DNA from: Nostocoides sp. F2B08
Lineage (GTDB): Bacteria > Actinomycetota > Actinomycetes > Actinomycetales > Dermatophilaceae
DNA length: 64,000 nucleotides
Assembly (NCBI RefSeq): GCF_009184895.1
Contig: NZ_WESE01000004.1
Coordinates: 1-64,000 of the forward strand
Reading direction: 5' to 3'
Made by a program: the position numbers and the translations under genes. Positions 25,756-37,470 of this stretch are shown piece by piece (the first letter of the stretch is position 1; every line of letters begins with the position of its first letter). The notes under the pieces are model-generated. The model searched no databases, had not been told where the DNA came from, and saw only the letters and a list, made by a program, of their open reading frames with translations.

Positions 25756-26519
25756 GCGGTGACCCCCTCGATGGCCGCGACGACCTCGGACCAGGCGGCC
25801 GACTCGGGGTCGATGACGTCATAGTGGTGAGCCCCGAGGACCTGCCGCACCGGGACACCGACAGCCTCCGACTGTTCCACCGGAACGACGCCGTCGTCAG
25901 AACCGTGGACGCACACGACCCGATCCCAGCGCTCCGGCAGGTCGCTCGCCAGTCTCACCGGATCGAGCCGCGCGTACCGGCTGGGTTTGGCCGCAGTGCG
26001 GTCCCCAAGCCACTCGACCACGGCGCCCTCCCCCAATCGCTGAGCGACGGCGGATCGCAGGTCGGCCACCGGCGCCAGCGCCACAGTGGGGACCGCCGGG
26101 CGGACCTGGTCGAACGCTCGCTGCAGAACGAGCGCACCGCCCGCAGAGTGCCCGACCCACACGGCCGGCTCCTCGCTCAGCGCCTCCATGAGGTCGGAGA
26201 CCGCGTCGACGTCGGCGACCGCGGCCTCCGGCTGTCCCGGCACCCGCCGGTACTCCATGAGGACGACCGGCGCGTTCAGCCGCTCGGCCAGCGCCGCCGC
26301 CATCGGCCGCGCGTGGGTGCGGTCGATCGTGGGACGGAAGAACCCGCCGTGGACGACGACAACCGGCGCCCGCTCGCCCGAGGTGGTCGCCGCATACCAC
26401 TCGATGACCTGGTCCGGATGCGGTCCGTACGACTCCACCCGGCCGCGTGGCACCCGCTCGGCGCGGGAGAGGAGAGCCGCGAGCGCGGCGTCCTCACGCT
26501 TCGCCGACGCGCCGGACAT
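25746..26519 (-). CDS. alpha/beta hydrolase, candidate kynurenine formamidase
   Basis: A 257-residue alpha/beta hydrolase. The oxyanion motif VVVVHGGFF (57-59 HGG), nucleophile GHSAGG (S125), acid in HGSDDG (D209) and catalytic His (H231 or H232, GAHHYD) are all present. HGGFFRP with DRTHARPMA following resembles the kynurenine formamidase/BD-FAE type of the esterase family. Tryptophan dioxygenase and kynureninase lie 3.4 kb away without a formamidase of their own, so this could supply the missing step; that is inference. It starts four bases after the pfp stop, so it is in the pfp transcript. Confidence 0.65.
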   Translation of the reverse strand: MSGASAKREDAALAALLSRAERVPRGRVESYGPHPDQVIEWYAATTSGERAPVVVVHGGFFRPTIDRTHARPMAAALAERLNAPVVLMEYRRVPGQPEAAVADVDAVSDLMEALSEEPAVWVGHSAGGALVLQRAFDQVRPAVPTVALAPVADLRSAVAQRLGEGAVVEWLGDRTAAKPSRYARLDPVRLASDLPERWDRVVCVHGSDDGVVPVEQSEAVGVPVRQVLGAHHYDVIDPESAAWSEVVAAIEGVTAQP

Positions 26520-26523
26520 CGGC

Positions 26524-27723
26524 CTAACGCTGGCCGATCTCGCCCAGCAGGTCCTGGAACCAGCCGACCTCGGCGTCGAACTTCTTGTGCCCCTTGATCC
26601 GGGGGAACTCGATGGCGCGCAGCTCGTCGCCGCGCTCCTCGTCGTGGCCGACGACTCCGGACTCACCGCGCATGGCCGCGTCGACGGCGAGGTCGGTGCA
26701 CTGCCGGATGAGCGATAGATCCTCGTCGTTGGGGGCGGCCGACCGTGAGAAGTAGCCGGACTTCTGGACCATCGTCTTCTCGGCACCGACGAGCTCGGCG
26801 AACTGCTTGGCGAACCAGGCACCGGGGTTGACCTTGTCGATCTGGACGTGCCCGAACGGGTCGACCGGCACCTCCTCCCCCTTGGCGCGCAGCTCCTCGA
26901 CGATCTCGTCGACGCCCGCGCCTTCGGAGAGAAAGATGTTGACGCAGCCGATCTCGTCCATGACCGCCTTGAGGCGGTCGGCCTCGGCGTGCAGGTCGGG
27001 GTGCAGCTCGGGGACGTACACCGCATGGACGTCCCAGCAGCGCGGGTCGTTGCCGAAGCCGGCGACGAACTCCTGCTCGCCGACCCACGCGTGGTAGCGG
27101 CGGGCGGTCTCCGCCGTGAGCCAGCCGCAGTTGCGGCCCATGACCTCGTGGACGATGAGCATGCGCGGGTTCGACGAGTGCTCGGCGATGATGTTGCGCG
27201 CGAAGATCGCGCCCTGCTCGGCGGCGGTCCAGGCCCCCAGGCTCTGGCGGATCGGGACGACGTCGTTGTCGATCGTCTTGGGGAGCCCGACGACGGTCAG
27301 CTCGTAGTCGTTCTCGTGCAGGTACGCCGCCAGGTCCGCGGCCGTCGTGTTCGTGTCGTCGCCGCCGATCGTGTGGAGCACGTCGACGCCGTCCTTGGTC
27401 AGCTGCTCGGCCGCGACGTGCAGCGGGTCCTGACCCTCACGGACCAGGCCGCGCCGGACACAGTCCTCGACGTTGGTCAGCTTGACGCGACTGTTGCCGA
27501 TCGGCGAGCCGCCGCGCTGATGGAACAGGTGCGCCTTCTCGCGGACCTCGGCCGTGACCTCGACCGAACGGCCGGTCAGCAGGCCCGCGTAGCCGTCGAG
27601 GTAGCCGATGATCCGGATGCTCGGGTCGAGCGCGGTGTACTTCTCGATGAGCCCCCCGACGGCGGAGGAGAGGCAGGGGGCGAGGCCGCCGGCGGTGAGC
27701 AGGGCCACGGTGCGCACGGTCAT
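26524..27723 (-). CDS. pfp: PPi-dependent 6-phosphofructokinase
   Basis: A 399-residue phosphofructokinase. The nucleotide loop starts TAGGLAPCLSS. The sugar/phosphate site reads GGDDTNTTA, with Asp where ATP-dependent enzymes have Gly, and the catalytic loop reads PKTIDND. Both are the spellings of pyrophosphate-dependent, reversible enzymes. It can therefore work in glycolysis and gluconeogenesis. It heads a two-gene transcript with the hydrolase and is divergent from lutABC-ppsR-ppsA; the 16-bp direct-repeat array in the shared region begins 27 bases from its start. Confidence 0.88.
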   Translation of the reverse strand: MTVRTVALLTAGGLAPCLSSAVGGLIEKYTALDPSIRIIGYLDGYAGLLTGRSVEVTAEVREKAHLFHQRGGSPIGNSRVKLTNVEDCVRRGLVREGQDPLHVAAEQLTKDGVDVLHTIGGDDTNTTAADLAAYLHENDYELTVVGLPKTIDNDVVPIRQSLGAWTAAEQGAIFARNIIAEHSSNPRMLIVHEVMGRNCGWLTAETARRYHAWVGEQEFVAGFGNDPRCWDVHAVYVPELHPDLHAEADRLKAVMDEIGCVNIFLSEGAGVDEIVEELRAKGEEVPVDPFGHVQIDKVNPGAWFAKQFAELVGAEKTMVQKSGYFSRSAAPNDEDLSLIRQCTDLAVDAAMRGESGVVGHDEERGDELRAIEFPRIKGHKKFDAEVGWFQDLLGEIGQR

Positions 27724-27750
27724 GGTCGTCGAACACCTTTCGTCGCTGAG

Positions 27751-27830
27751 TGGGTCGGGACAGAGTTGGATCGGGACAGTGGCGGATCGGGACTGAGGTG
27801 GATCGGGCTGGACAGGTCGGATCCATCGGG
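27751..27830. repeat. five imperfect 16-bp direct repeats
   Basis: Successive units start at 27751, 27767, 27783, 27799 and 27815; the common core is TGGATCGGGACAG. The first units differ at one to four positions, the last is more diverged. They lie upstream of pfp and within the divergent region to lutA. Spacing of 16 bp, about 1.5 helical turns, would put a bound protein on alternate faces. Could be an operator array or a short minisatellite. Confidence 0.7.
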
Positions 27831-28010
27831 TATGCACGGGTCGCCTCCATCATGTCGCATGCGGCAGGTGCGTTGTCGTCGGAGGTGCGGCCGGTGGGAG
27901 GTCCGCTCACCCGCCGCGCACGCCGCTCTTTCGCTAGGCTCCCCACACAGCGCCACCGACCCGCGCCGGACCCGGCCGAGTCTCGACACCACCTGGGAGG
28001 CGTCGGCAGG

Positions 28011-28802
28011 ATGCTCGAGCCACGGGACGACGTCGTCCCATCCGAGCCCCGGACCTCGGGCCAGCGCGTCGCGCTGTTCGCCACCTGCTTCAACGACACC
28101 CTCTGGCCCGAGACCCCGAAGGCGACCGTCCATCTCCTCGAGCGCCTCGGCGTGTCCGTCGACTTCCCCGCGGACCAGACCTGCTGCGGTCAGATGCTCA
28201 CGAACTCCGGCTACGGCTCGTCGGCTCTGCCGCTCGTCCGGCGCTTCGTCGACGTCTTCGGAGGCTACGACGCGGTCGTCGCGCCCTCGGGATCGTGCGT
28301 CGGGTCGGTGCGGGTCCAGCACCGCCGGATCGCCGAGGAATCCGATGACGACAGCCTCGCCGACCGCGTCGCGGAGCTAGGACCTCGGGTGTACGAGCTG
28401 TCCGAGTTCCTCGTGGACGTGCTCGGCGTCGAGGACGTCGGGGCCTCGTTCCCGCACCGGGTCACCTATCACCCGACCTGCCACTCGCTGCGGATGCTGC
28501 GGGTGGACGACCGGCCGTTGCGGCTGCTCCGGGCGGTGCGCGGAATCGACCTCGTCGAGCTGCCCGAGGCACAGGAGTGCTGCGGCTTCGGGGGGACCTT
28601 CGCGCTGAAGAACGCCGACATCTCCATCTCCATGGGCTCGGACAAGGCCCGGCACGTCGTCGGGACGGGCGCCGAGGTGCTGGTCGCCGGAGACAACTCC
28701 TGCCTGGCTCACATCGGCGGCATCCTCGGGCGCTGGCGCACGGGGATCCGTCCGATGCACCTGGCCGAGATCCTGGCCGCGACGGAGGGGACCCCCGCGT
28801 GA
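28011..28802 (+). CDS. lutA: lactate utilization protein LutA (CCG-domain)
   Basis: A 263-residue protein of the Cys-rich (CCG) family, part of the LutABC complex that oxidises L-lactate to pyruvate. Two CCG motifs are visible: VDFPADQTCCGQMLTNSGY in the first half and EAQECCGFGGTFA in the second, each paired with a distant Cys (ATCFND, YHPTCHS). They probably hold an iron-sulphur cluster. ATG 28011 is preceded by GGGAGG about ten bases upstream; the longer upstream frame shows no family sequence. The lutB GTG overlaps the stop (GTGA). Confidence 0.92.
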   Translation: MLEPRDDVVPSEPRTSGQRVALFATCFNDTLWPETPKATVHLLERLGVSVDFPADQTCCGQMLTNSGYGSSALPLVRRFVDVFGGYDAVVAPSGSCVGSVRVQHRRIAEESDDDSLADRVAELGPRVYELSEFLVDVLGVEDVGASFPHRVTYHPTCHSLRMLRVDDRPLRLLRAVRGIDLVELPEAQECCGFGGTFALKNADISISMGSDKARHVVGTGAEVLVAGDNSCLAHIGGILGRWRTGIRPMHLAEILAATEGTPA

Positions 28803-30304
28803 CCACGACACCGACGCCCTCCCGACCACCGGTCCCGGGACCACCACAGGACACCTCGCCCACGTTCGTCGGAATGCCGACGTTCCACCGGGCTGCTCGC
28901 GCGGCACTGGACGACACCCAGCAACGGCGCAACCTCCACCACGCGACCCGCACGATCCGTGACAAGCGGTCCCGGGCCGTCGCCGAGCTCCCGCACTGGG
29001 AGGAGCTCCGGCGAGCTGGGGCGGCCGCCAAGGACGAGGCGCTGGACCACCTCGCCGACTACCTCATCCGGCTCGAGGAGCGCCTCACGGCCGGTGGCGC
29101 CACCGTGCACTGGGCCCGCGACGCCGCCGAGGCCAACCGGATCGTCCTCGACATCGTCCGGGCCAAGGAGGCCGAGGAGGTCGTCAAGGTCAAGTCCATG
29201 GTCACCCAGGAGATCGAGCTCAACGAGGCGCTCGAGGCCGCCGGTGTCAACGCCTGGGAGACCGACCTCGCCGAGCTCATCGTCCAGCTCGGCCACGACC
29301 GGCCGAGCCACATCCTCGTGCCCGCCATCCATCGCAACCGCCGCGAGATCCGCGACATCTTCCAGCGCGAGATGGCCGCGGTCGGGCGACCGGCGCCGAA
29401 GGATCTGACCGACGAGCCCTCCCGGCTCGCAGAGGCGGCCCGGCTGCACCTGCGGGAGAAGTTCCTTCGCGCCAGGGTCGGCGTGTCCGGGGCCAACTTC
29501 GCCATCGCCGACACCGGCTCCCTCGTCGTCGTCGAGAGCGAGGGCAACGGGCGGATGTGCCTCACCCTGCCCGAGACGCTCATCTCCGTCGTCGGCATCG
29601 AGAAGGTGCTGCCGAGCTGGGACGACCTCGGCGCGCTCCTCCAGCTGCTCCCCCGGTCGAGCACCGGTGAGCGAATGAACCCCTACACGACGATCTGGAG
29701 TGGGGTCCACGAGGGCGACGGGCCGCAGGAGGTCCACGTCGTCCTCCTCGACAACGGCCGCACCCACGTCCTCGGCGACCGCCTCGGACGACAGGCGCTC
29801 CGGTGCATCCGGTGCTCGGCCTGCCTCAACGTCTGTCCCGTCTACGAGCGCACCGGGGGGCACGCATACGGCTCGGTCTATCCGGGACCCATCGGAGCGG
29901 TCCTCAACCCGCAGCTGCGCGGCACCGAGTCGGACATCGACCGGTCGCTGCCCTGGGCCTCGAGCCTGTGCGGCGCCTGCTACGACGCCTGCCCGGTCGG
30001 GATCGACATCCCCGAGCTGCTCGTCGAACTGAGATCCCGAGTGGCGGGTGACCGCGGTCGGACTGCTGAGTCGGTCGCCATGGCTGCGACGACGTGGCTC
30101 TTCTCCGACCCGCGGCGCCTCACTGCGGCGCAGCGGGCGACCGGGGTCGCCGGGCGGCTCGTCGGCGACCGCACCATCCGCTCGGTCCCGGGCCTGGGGG
30201 CCTGGACGAACGCGCGGGACCTGCCGAACCCACCGCCGGAGTCGTTCCGCACGTGGTGGGCCAGGGAGCGCGGCGGCGGGACACGTGAGGGGTCGGGCCG
30301 GTGA
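28799..30304 (+). CDS. lutB: lactate utilization iron-sulphur protein LutB
   Basis: A 501-residue protein: an N-terminal LUD domain (~residues 70-310, with the VGVSGANFAIADTGSLV motif) and two 4Fe-4S motifs, CIRCSACLNVCPVY and CGACYDACPVGIDIP, followed by a C-terminal LutB tail. It is the electron-transfer component of lactate oxidation. Starts with GTG overlapping the lutA stop by four bases and ends overlapping lutC by four bases, implying tight translational coupling. Confidence 0.94.
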   Translation: MTTTPTPSRPPVPGPPQDTSPTFVGMPTFHRAARAALDDTQQRRNLHHATRTIRDKRSRAVAELPHWEELRRAGAAAKDEALDHLADYLIRLEERLTAGGATVHWARDAAEANRIVLDIVRAKEAEEVVKVKSMVTQEIELNEALEAAGVNAWETDLAELIVQLGHDRPSHILVPAIHRNRREIRDIFQREMAAVGRPAPKDLTDEPSRLAEAARLHLREKFLRARVGVSGANFAIADTGSLVVVESEGNGRMCLTLPETLISVVGIEKVLPSWDDLGALLQLLPRSSTGERMNPYTTIWSGVHEGDGPQEVHVVLLDNGRTHVLGDRLGRQALRCIRCSACLNVCPVYERTGGHAYGSVYPGPIGAVLNPQLRGTESDIDRSLPWASSLCGACYDACPVGIDIPELLVELRSRVAGDRGRTAESVAMAATTWLFSDPRRLTAAQRATGVAGRLVGDRTIRSVPGLGAWTNARDLPNPPPESFRTWWARERGGGTREGSGR

Positions 30305-30957
30305 CTGCACGCGACGAGATCCTCGCCCGCGTCCGCGCCGCGACGGCGGACGTCGAGACGACCGCCGGCGCGTGGGCACCTCTCACGGTCCCCGAGGTGG
30401 CCGCATCCCGGGCGGACACCGTCGGGACGTTCGCCGAGAATGTCGCCGACTACCGCGCCGAGGTCGTGCGGGTGCCCACGAGCGAGTCCGCGACGGCGAT
30501 CATCGAGGCCCTGAAGCGGCACGAGGCCGCCACCGCCGTCGTACCCGCAGGTCTCCCCGAGGACTGGCTGGCCGCGGCGACGGCCGCGGCTCGGGTCGTC
30601 ATCGACGACGGTGGGCTCACCGCGCCCGAGCTCGACCGGGTCGACGCCGTGGTCACGGCTGCGGCTCTAGGCATCGCGACGACCGGCACGATCGTGCTCG
30701 ACCACCGCGCCGACCAGGGACGACGGGCGATCACCCTCGTGCCCGACATCCACGTGTGCCTGGTCCGCTCCGGCCAGCTCGTCCACGACGTCCCGGAGGC
30801 TGTCCGGCGGCTCCGGCCCGAGGACGACGCACGACCGCTCACCTGGATCAGCGGGCCGAGCGCCACGAGCGACATCGAGCTGGAGCGGGTCGAGGGCGTC
30901 CACGGCCCGCGGACCCTCGTCGTCGTCCTGGTCGACGAGGACGGTGACGCCGTATGA
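30301..30957 (+). CDS. lutC: lactate utilization protein LutC
   Basis: A 218-residue LUD-domain protein, third component of the LutABC system. The C-terminal half has AALGIATTGTIVLDH, LVPDIHVCLVRSGQLV and TWISGPSATSDIELERVEGVHGPRTL, the usual LUD landmarks. Starts with GTG overlapping lutB by four bases and its stop overlaps ppsR by four bases. Confidence 0.92.
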   Translation: MTARDEILARVRAATADVETTAGAWAPLTVPEVAASRADTVGTFAENVADYRAEVVRVPTSESATAIIEALKRHEAATAVVPAGLPEDWLAAATAAARVVIDDGGLTAPELDRVDAVVTAAALGIATTGTIVLDHRADQGRRAITLVPDIHVCLVRSGQLVHDVPEAVRRLRPEDDARPLTWISGPSATSDIELERVEGVHGPRTLVVVLVDEDGDAV

Positions 30958-31805
30958 GCGGCCACTCGGCGCAGGGGGCCGCGGCCCGAGGCGTGCCGAC
31001 GCCGGTGTTCTTCCTGGCGGGAGGCACCGGCATCTCGGCCGAGACACTCGGCAACCTCATCCTCAGCCAGTTCCCCAACGTCGAGTTCGAGCGCACCAAG
31101 ATCCCCTTCATCACCAGCGTCGACAACGCGCGTGAGGCGGTGGCCAGGATGGACGCGGCGATGACCGACAAGGTCACCCCGCTCGCGTTCTCCAGCGTCG
31201 CCGACGAGTCGGTGCGGGAGGCGCTGCGATCCACGCAGTGCGCCTTCATCGACCTCTTCGGGTCCCACCTCGATGTCGTGGAGCGCGTCCTGCACGTCAA
31301 CGCCAGTCCCAACGTGCCCGCCCTGCACGGGCTCGGCGACATCCGCGCCTACGAGAAGCGGATGAAGGCGGTCGAGTTCTCGCTCGAGCACGACGACGGG
31401 GCGAGCCTTCGCAACCTCGCCCACGCCCAGCTCATCCTCATCGCCCCCTCGCGCTGCGGCAAGACTCCGGTCTCCCTCTATCTCGCACTACAGCACGGCA
31501 TCAAGGTGGCGAACTACCCCCTCGTCGAGGAGGACTTCCTCTCGGCCCATCTCCCGAACCCGATCCGGCAGTACGCCGACCGGTGCTTCGGCCTGCTCTC
31601 CACGCCGCGCCGCCTGAGCCAGGTGCGTGAGGAGCGCCGTCCGGGGTCCCGATATGCCTCCCTCCACCAGTGCTCCTTCGAGCTCCGGCGGGCCGAGGAG
31701 ATGTACCGCGCCCACCGCATACCGTCCCTGTCCTCGGCCGCGATGTCGGTCGAGGAGATGGCGGCCGTCATCATCCAGACCACCCAGCTCACCGGACCCG
31801 GCTGA
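30954..31805 (+). CDS. ppsR: PEP synthase regulatory protein (DUF299 kinase/pyrophosphorylase)
   Basis: A 283-residue protein that switches PEP synthase off by ADP-dependent phosphorylation and on again by Pi-dependent dephosphorylation. Recognised by the N-terminal [16 protein letters not shown], the P-loop [15 protein letters not shown] and [13 protein letters not shown] overlap with lutC; ppsA, its target, starts 65 bases after its stop. So the regulator is co-translated with lactate oxidation genes. One motif copy (31714) uses a rare ATA codon (Arg-Ile). Confidence 0.93.
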   Translation: MSGHSAQGAAARGVPTPVFFLAGGTGISAETLGNLILSQFPNVEFERTKIPFITSVDNAREAVARMDAAMTDKVTPLAFSSVADESVREALRSTQCAFIDLFGSHLDVVERVLHVNASPNVPALHGLGDIRAYEKRMKAVEFSLEHDDGASLRNLAHAQLILIAPSRCGKTPVSLYLALQHGIKVANYPLVEEDFLSAHLPNPIRQYADRCFGLLSTPRRLSQVREERRPGSRYASLHQCSFELRRAEEMYRAHRIPSLSSAAMSVEEMAAVIIQTTQLTGPG

Positions 31806-31870
31806 GCCCCGCCGTTCCCCGTGCCAGAACGCACCCGTCGCGACAGGCACCCGGCCGAAAGGATCACCCC

Positions 31871-34243
<2,373 letters not shown>

Positions 34244-34273
34244 GCTCCCGCTTCGCCCGGCTGCACGACGGGT

Positions 34274-34306
34274 ATCCCCGCGGTCACCCCACCGCCCGTC
34301 GGGGAT
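34274..34306 (+). terminator. hairpin between ppsA and asd
   Basis: ATCCCCG-CGGT pairs with ACCG-(5 bases)-CGGGGAT around a six-base loop, in the 94-base gap between convergent ppsA and asd. It has an asymmetric internal loop and no T-run, so it is a moderate terminator candidate for both strands. Confidence 0.45.
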
Positions 34307-34337
34307 GGCTCTCGCGCGCTCGACGGCGGAGTGTGTG

Positions 34338-35414
34338 TCAGACGCCGGTCAGCTCACGCGCGACGATCGCCGCGGTCTGCAGCATGTTCAGACCGGCGCC
34401 CTTGCGCAGGTTGTCGCCGCTGACGAAGAAGTCGAGGGACCGTGGGAAGTCGGGGCTCTGGCGGAGCCGCCCGATGAAACGCGGGTCGGCGCCGACCACG
34501 TCGACCGGGGTGGGGAACTCCTGCCCTTCGGTGTCGTCGAGCACGACGACCATGGGGGCCTCGACCAGGGTGCGACGGGCTCGTTCCAGGTCGATCGGCC
34601 GGGAGAACGTCGCGTGCACCGAGATCGAGTGCGACGAGATCACCGGCACGCGCACACACGTGGCCATGACCTTCAGGTCGGGGATGTCGAGGATCTTGCG
34701 CGTCTCCTCCCGGATCTTGACCTCCTCCGACGTCCAACCCTCACCGGAGTAGCTCCCGACGAACGGAATGACGTTGAGCGCCAGCGGCGCGGGGAAGCAC
34801 GAGTCACCGAGCTCGTGCTCGATCAGGCGACGGATGTCACCGGGGTGCTGGGCCAGGTCGCGCTTTCCGGCGACGACGTCGACCTCGTCGAGCAGCCGTG
34901 AGATGCCCTGTCGGCCGAGTCCGGAGGCCGCCTGGAACGAGGTGACGACGAGCTGCTGCAGACCCCACCCGCGGTGCAGGACCCCGAGCGCGTCGATCAT
35001 CGTCATCACCGTCGCACCCGGGTTCGCGATGATGCCGTGCGGCCGCCGCGCGGCTTCCTCGGGGTTGACCTCGGCCACGACGAGGGGCACACCGTCGCGA
35101 CCCCGGTAGACGATGCTGTTGTCGATCGCGATGACCCCCCTGTCCGCCGCGTGCTCGACCCACCGCGGCGTCACGGAGGGTGGCAGGTCGAAGAGCGCCA
35201 CGTCGACGCCGTCGAAGAAGTCCTCCGAGAGCGGCTGGACCGACAGCACCTCACCGGCGACGACGTGGGTCGAGCCGACGTCGGAGTCCTCCGCGCACAG
35301 CCGGACCTCGGACCAGTCGTGTCGGAACAGCGGCAGACAGGACAGAACCACGCGCCCCACCGCACCGGTCGCCCCCACAAGACCGAGGACGGGTGCGGCC
35401 CCTTGGGTCGCCAT
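34338..35414 (-). CDS. asd: aspartate-semialdehyde dehydrogenase family, catalytic Cys absent
   Basis: A 358-residue homologue of Asd: Rossmann start GLVGATGAVGRVVL, VPLVVAEVNPE, VVTSFQAASGLGRQG, NVIPFVGSYSGEGW, CVRVPVISSHS and SGDNLRKGAGLN are all typical. The nucleophile motif, normally NPNCT or NPNCS, reads NPGAT (A134), checked on the DNA (GGT GCG ACG). Without that Cys the reductive dephosphorylation of aspartyl phosphate should fail. It may be an inactive or regulatory paralogue, or the locus may rely on another asd elsewhere. The gene lies just downstream of lysC. Confidence 0.85.
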   Translation of the reverse strand: MATQGAAPVLGLVGATGAVGRVVLSCLPLFRHDWSEVRLCAEDSDVGSTHVVAGEVLSVQPLSEDFFDGVDVALFDLPPSVTPRWVEHAADRGVIAIDNSIVYRGRDGVPLVVAEVNPEEAARRPHGIIANPGATVMTMIDALGVLHRGWGLQQLVVTSFQAASGLGRQGISRLLDEVDVVAGKRDLAQHPGDIRRLIEHELGDSCFPAPLALNVIPFVGSYSGEGWTSEEVKIREETRKILDIPDLKVMATCVRVPVISSHSISVHATFSRPIDLERARRTLVEAPMVVVLDDTEGQEFPTPVDVVGADPRFIGRLRQSPDFPRSLDFFVSGDNLRKGAGLNMLQTAAIVARELTGV

Positions 35415-35474
35415 GCTCCAGCTCCCTCGATCGACAGGTGGGTCGCGGCGGCTCCGCGACCCGGTGACGTGCAG

Positions 35475-35496
35475 GTATGCGGTGCGAACCGCATAC
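35475..35496. repeat. paired GTATGCGGT motif with GCGA tetraloop
   Basis: GTATGCGGT (35475-35483) and ACCGCATAC (35488-35496) are exact reverse complements around GCGA, a GNRA-type tetraloop in RNA on the plus strand. It lies in the 104-base gap between lysC (upstream on the minus strand) and asd. It could attenuate or terminate transcription between the two genes. Confidence 0.75.
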
Positions 35497-35518
35497 GCAT
35501 CCTCTCACGGAGGTGGGT

Positions 35519-36784
35519 TCAGCGCCCCGTTCCGGCGTAGACGGTCGCCTCGCTCTCGCCGTCGAGACCGAACGCCTCGTGAACCGCGCGGGCGGCCTCG
35601 CCGAGGCGCTCCTCACCGGTGATCACCGAGATGCGGATCTCGGAGGTGGAAATCATCTCGACGTTGATCCCGGCATCGGCCAGAGCCTTGAAGAAGGTCG
35701 CCGAGACCCCGGTGTTGGTGCGCATCCCCGCCCCCACGAGCGAGAGCTTGCCGATCTGGTCGTCGTACTGCAGGCCGGTGAAGCCGACCGATCCGCGGAT
35801 GTCCTCGAGCGCCTGCAAAGCCGACCGTCCGTCGCTGCGCGGCAGGGTGAACGAGATGTCCGTCCGGCCGGTCTCCACGGCCGAGACGTTCTGGACGATC
35901 ATGTCGATGTTGAGGCCCGCACGGGCCACCGCCTCGAAGATCGCCGCCGCCATCCCGGGGCGGTCGGGGACTCCGACGACGGTGAGCTTGGCCTCCGAGG
36001 CGTCGTGCGCGACGCCCGCGATGATCGGGGCTTCCACGGTCTCTCCTTCGCTGTAGTCCGCGACGATCGTCCCCGGCTTGTCGGTGAACGTCGAGCGGAC
36101 ATGGATCGGCAGGTCGTAGCGACGGGCGTACTCGACGCAGCGCAGGTGCAGGATCTTGCTCCCGGCGGCGGCCAGCTCGAGCATCTCCTCGGCGGAGATC
36201 CGGTCCAGCTTGCTCGCCCTGGGCACGATCCGCGGGTCGGCGGTGAACACCCCGTCCACGTCGGAGTAGATCTCGCAGACCTCGGCCCCGAGAGCCGCTG
36301 CCAGCGCGACCGCGGTGGTGTCGGAGCCGCCACGGCCGAGGGTCGTGATCTCCTTGGTCGTCTGGCTCACGCCCTGGAACCCGGCGACGATGACGACGTG
36401 TCCGTCGGCCAGTGCCGTGGTGATGCGGCCGGGAGTGACGTCGATGATCTTGGCCTTGCCGTGCTCCTCGTCGGTGATCACGCCGGCCTGCGACCCGGTG
36501 AAGGAGCGGGCAGTGAAGCCCAGGTCGTGGATCGCCATCGCGACGAGCGCCATCGAGATCCGCTCACCTGCGGTGAGCAGCATGTCGAGCTCACGAGGTG
36601 GGGGCAGCGGGCTGACCTCCTCGGCGAGGTCGAGCAGCTCGTCGGTCGTGTCGCCCATCGCCGAGACGACGACGCAGACGTCGTTGCCGGCGCGCCGGGT
36701 CTCGGTGATCCGCCGCGCGACGCGCTTGATGCTCTCGGCGTCGGACAGGGACGAGCCGCCGTACTTCTGGACGACGATCGGCAC
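35519..36784 (-). CDS. lysC: aspartate kinase
   Basis: A 421-residue aspartokinase, first step of the Lys/Thr/Met pathway. [11 protein letters not shown] begins the kinase domain, with [33 protein letters not shown] and [16 protein letters not shown]; two ACT domains follow (~265-340 and ~345-415; [20 protein letters not shown]). Length equals that of corynebacterial LysC. GTG 36784 is chosen because AGGAG lies seven bases upstream. asd follows after a gap holding the GTATGCGGT hairpin. Confidence 0.95.
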   Translation of the reverse strand: MPIVVQKYGGSSLSDAESIKRVARRITETRRAGNDVCVVVSAMGDTTDELLDLAEEVSPLPPPRELDMLLTAGERISMALVAMAIHDLGFTARSFTGSQAGVITDEEHGKAKIIDVTPGRITTALADGHVVIVAGFQGVSQTTKEITTLGRGGSDTTAVALAAALGAEVCEIYSDVDGVFTADPRIVPRASKLDRISAEEMLELAAAGSKILHLRCVEYARRYDLPIHVRSTFTDKPGTIVADYSEGETVEAPIIAGVAHDASEAKLTVVGVPDRPGMAAAIFEAVARAGLNIDMIVQNVSAVETGRTDISFTLPRSDGRSALQALEDIRGSVGFTGLQYDDQIGKLSLVGAGMRTNTGVSATFFKALADAGINVEMISTSEIRISVITGEERLGEAARAVHEAFGLDGESEATVYAGTGR

Positions 36785-36882
36785 GAGGGGCTCCTGGTCG
36801 AGGTGGGCGGTGGGTCGGTCTCGACGGTCGATGCTAATGCCGCGCGGGCCGCGGCCCGCGGCTCGGTCGTATCGCGGACCGC

Positions 36883-37467
36883 TCAGGTGTGCAGGGCGTC
36901 GAACTCGGCCTCCGCGACGACCTCGTCGTCGGCGTCGAGGCGGACATGGCCGAGGACGGTCTGCAGGACCCGCAGCGCCATCGACGCGCGCACCCCCCAC
37001 TGCGAGAGGTAGCTGAACTGCCACCACCACAGCGCCTCACTGTCCCGACCCGCCTCGTGGTGCTGCAGGCCGTGCAGCAGGCACGAGGCGATCTCGGCGA
37101 GGTCGGCACACAGCGACCCGGCCGCGAGGTCGGTCGAGGTGACCGGGTCGACGAGGTCGGTGTAGTCGTCGAGACCGTCGAACTGCTCCCGGAGACCGAC
37201 GAGGAGGGGGTCGAGGTCGACGTCCGGACCGGCGTCGTGCTCGAAGCGGTCGCGCGGGACGACGTCCTCGATCGCGCCGAGACGGGCGCCCATGACGAGG
37301 ACCTGGGACACGGCGAGCAGCCCCATCGGGATGGCCGCCGCGGCGTTGTCGCCGGAGGCCATCTCGCGGACCGTCGTCAGGTACGACCGGGCCGAGGTGG
37401 CGCACTCCTCGGCGAGGTCCGCGACGACGTCGTCGACCGTGGTGACCTGGACCTGGTCAGGAGCCAT
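36883..37467 (-). CDS. DUF5063 protein
   Basis: A 194-residue soluble, mostly helical, acidic protein. The pattern, with [23 protein letters not shown] and [26 protein letters not shown], is that of DUF5063 proteins often next to recR in actinomycetes. It starts three bases after the recR stop, so it is in the recR transcript. No function is known to me. Confidence 0.75.
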   Translation of the reverse strand: MAPDQVQVTTVDDVVADLAEECATSARSYLTTVREMASGDNAAAAIPMGLLAVSQVLVMGARLGAIEDVVPRDRFEHDAGPDVDLDPLLVGLREQFDGLDDYTDLVDPVTSTDLAAGSLCADLAEIASCLLHGLQHHEAGRDSEALWWWQFSYLSQWGVRASMALRVLQTVLGHVRLDADDEVVAEAEFDALHT

Positions 37468-37470
37468 CTC

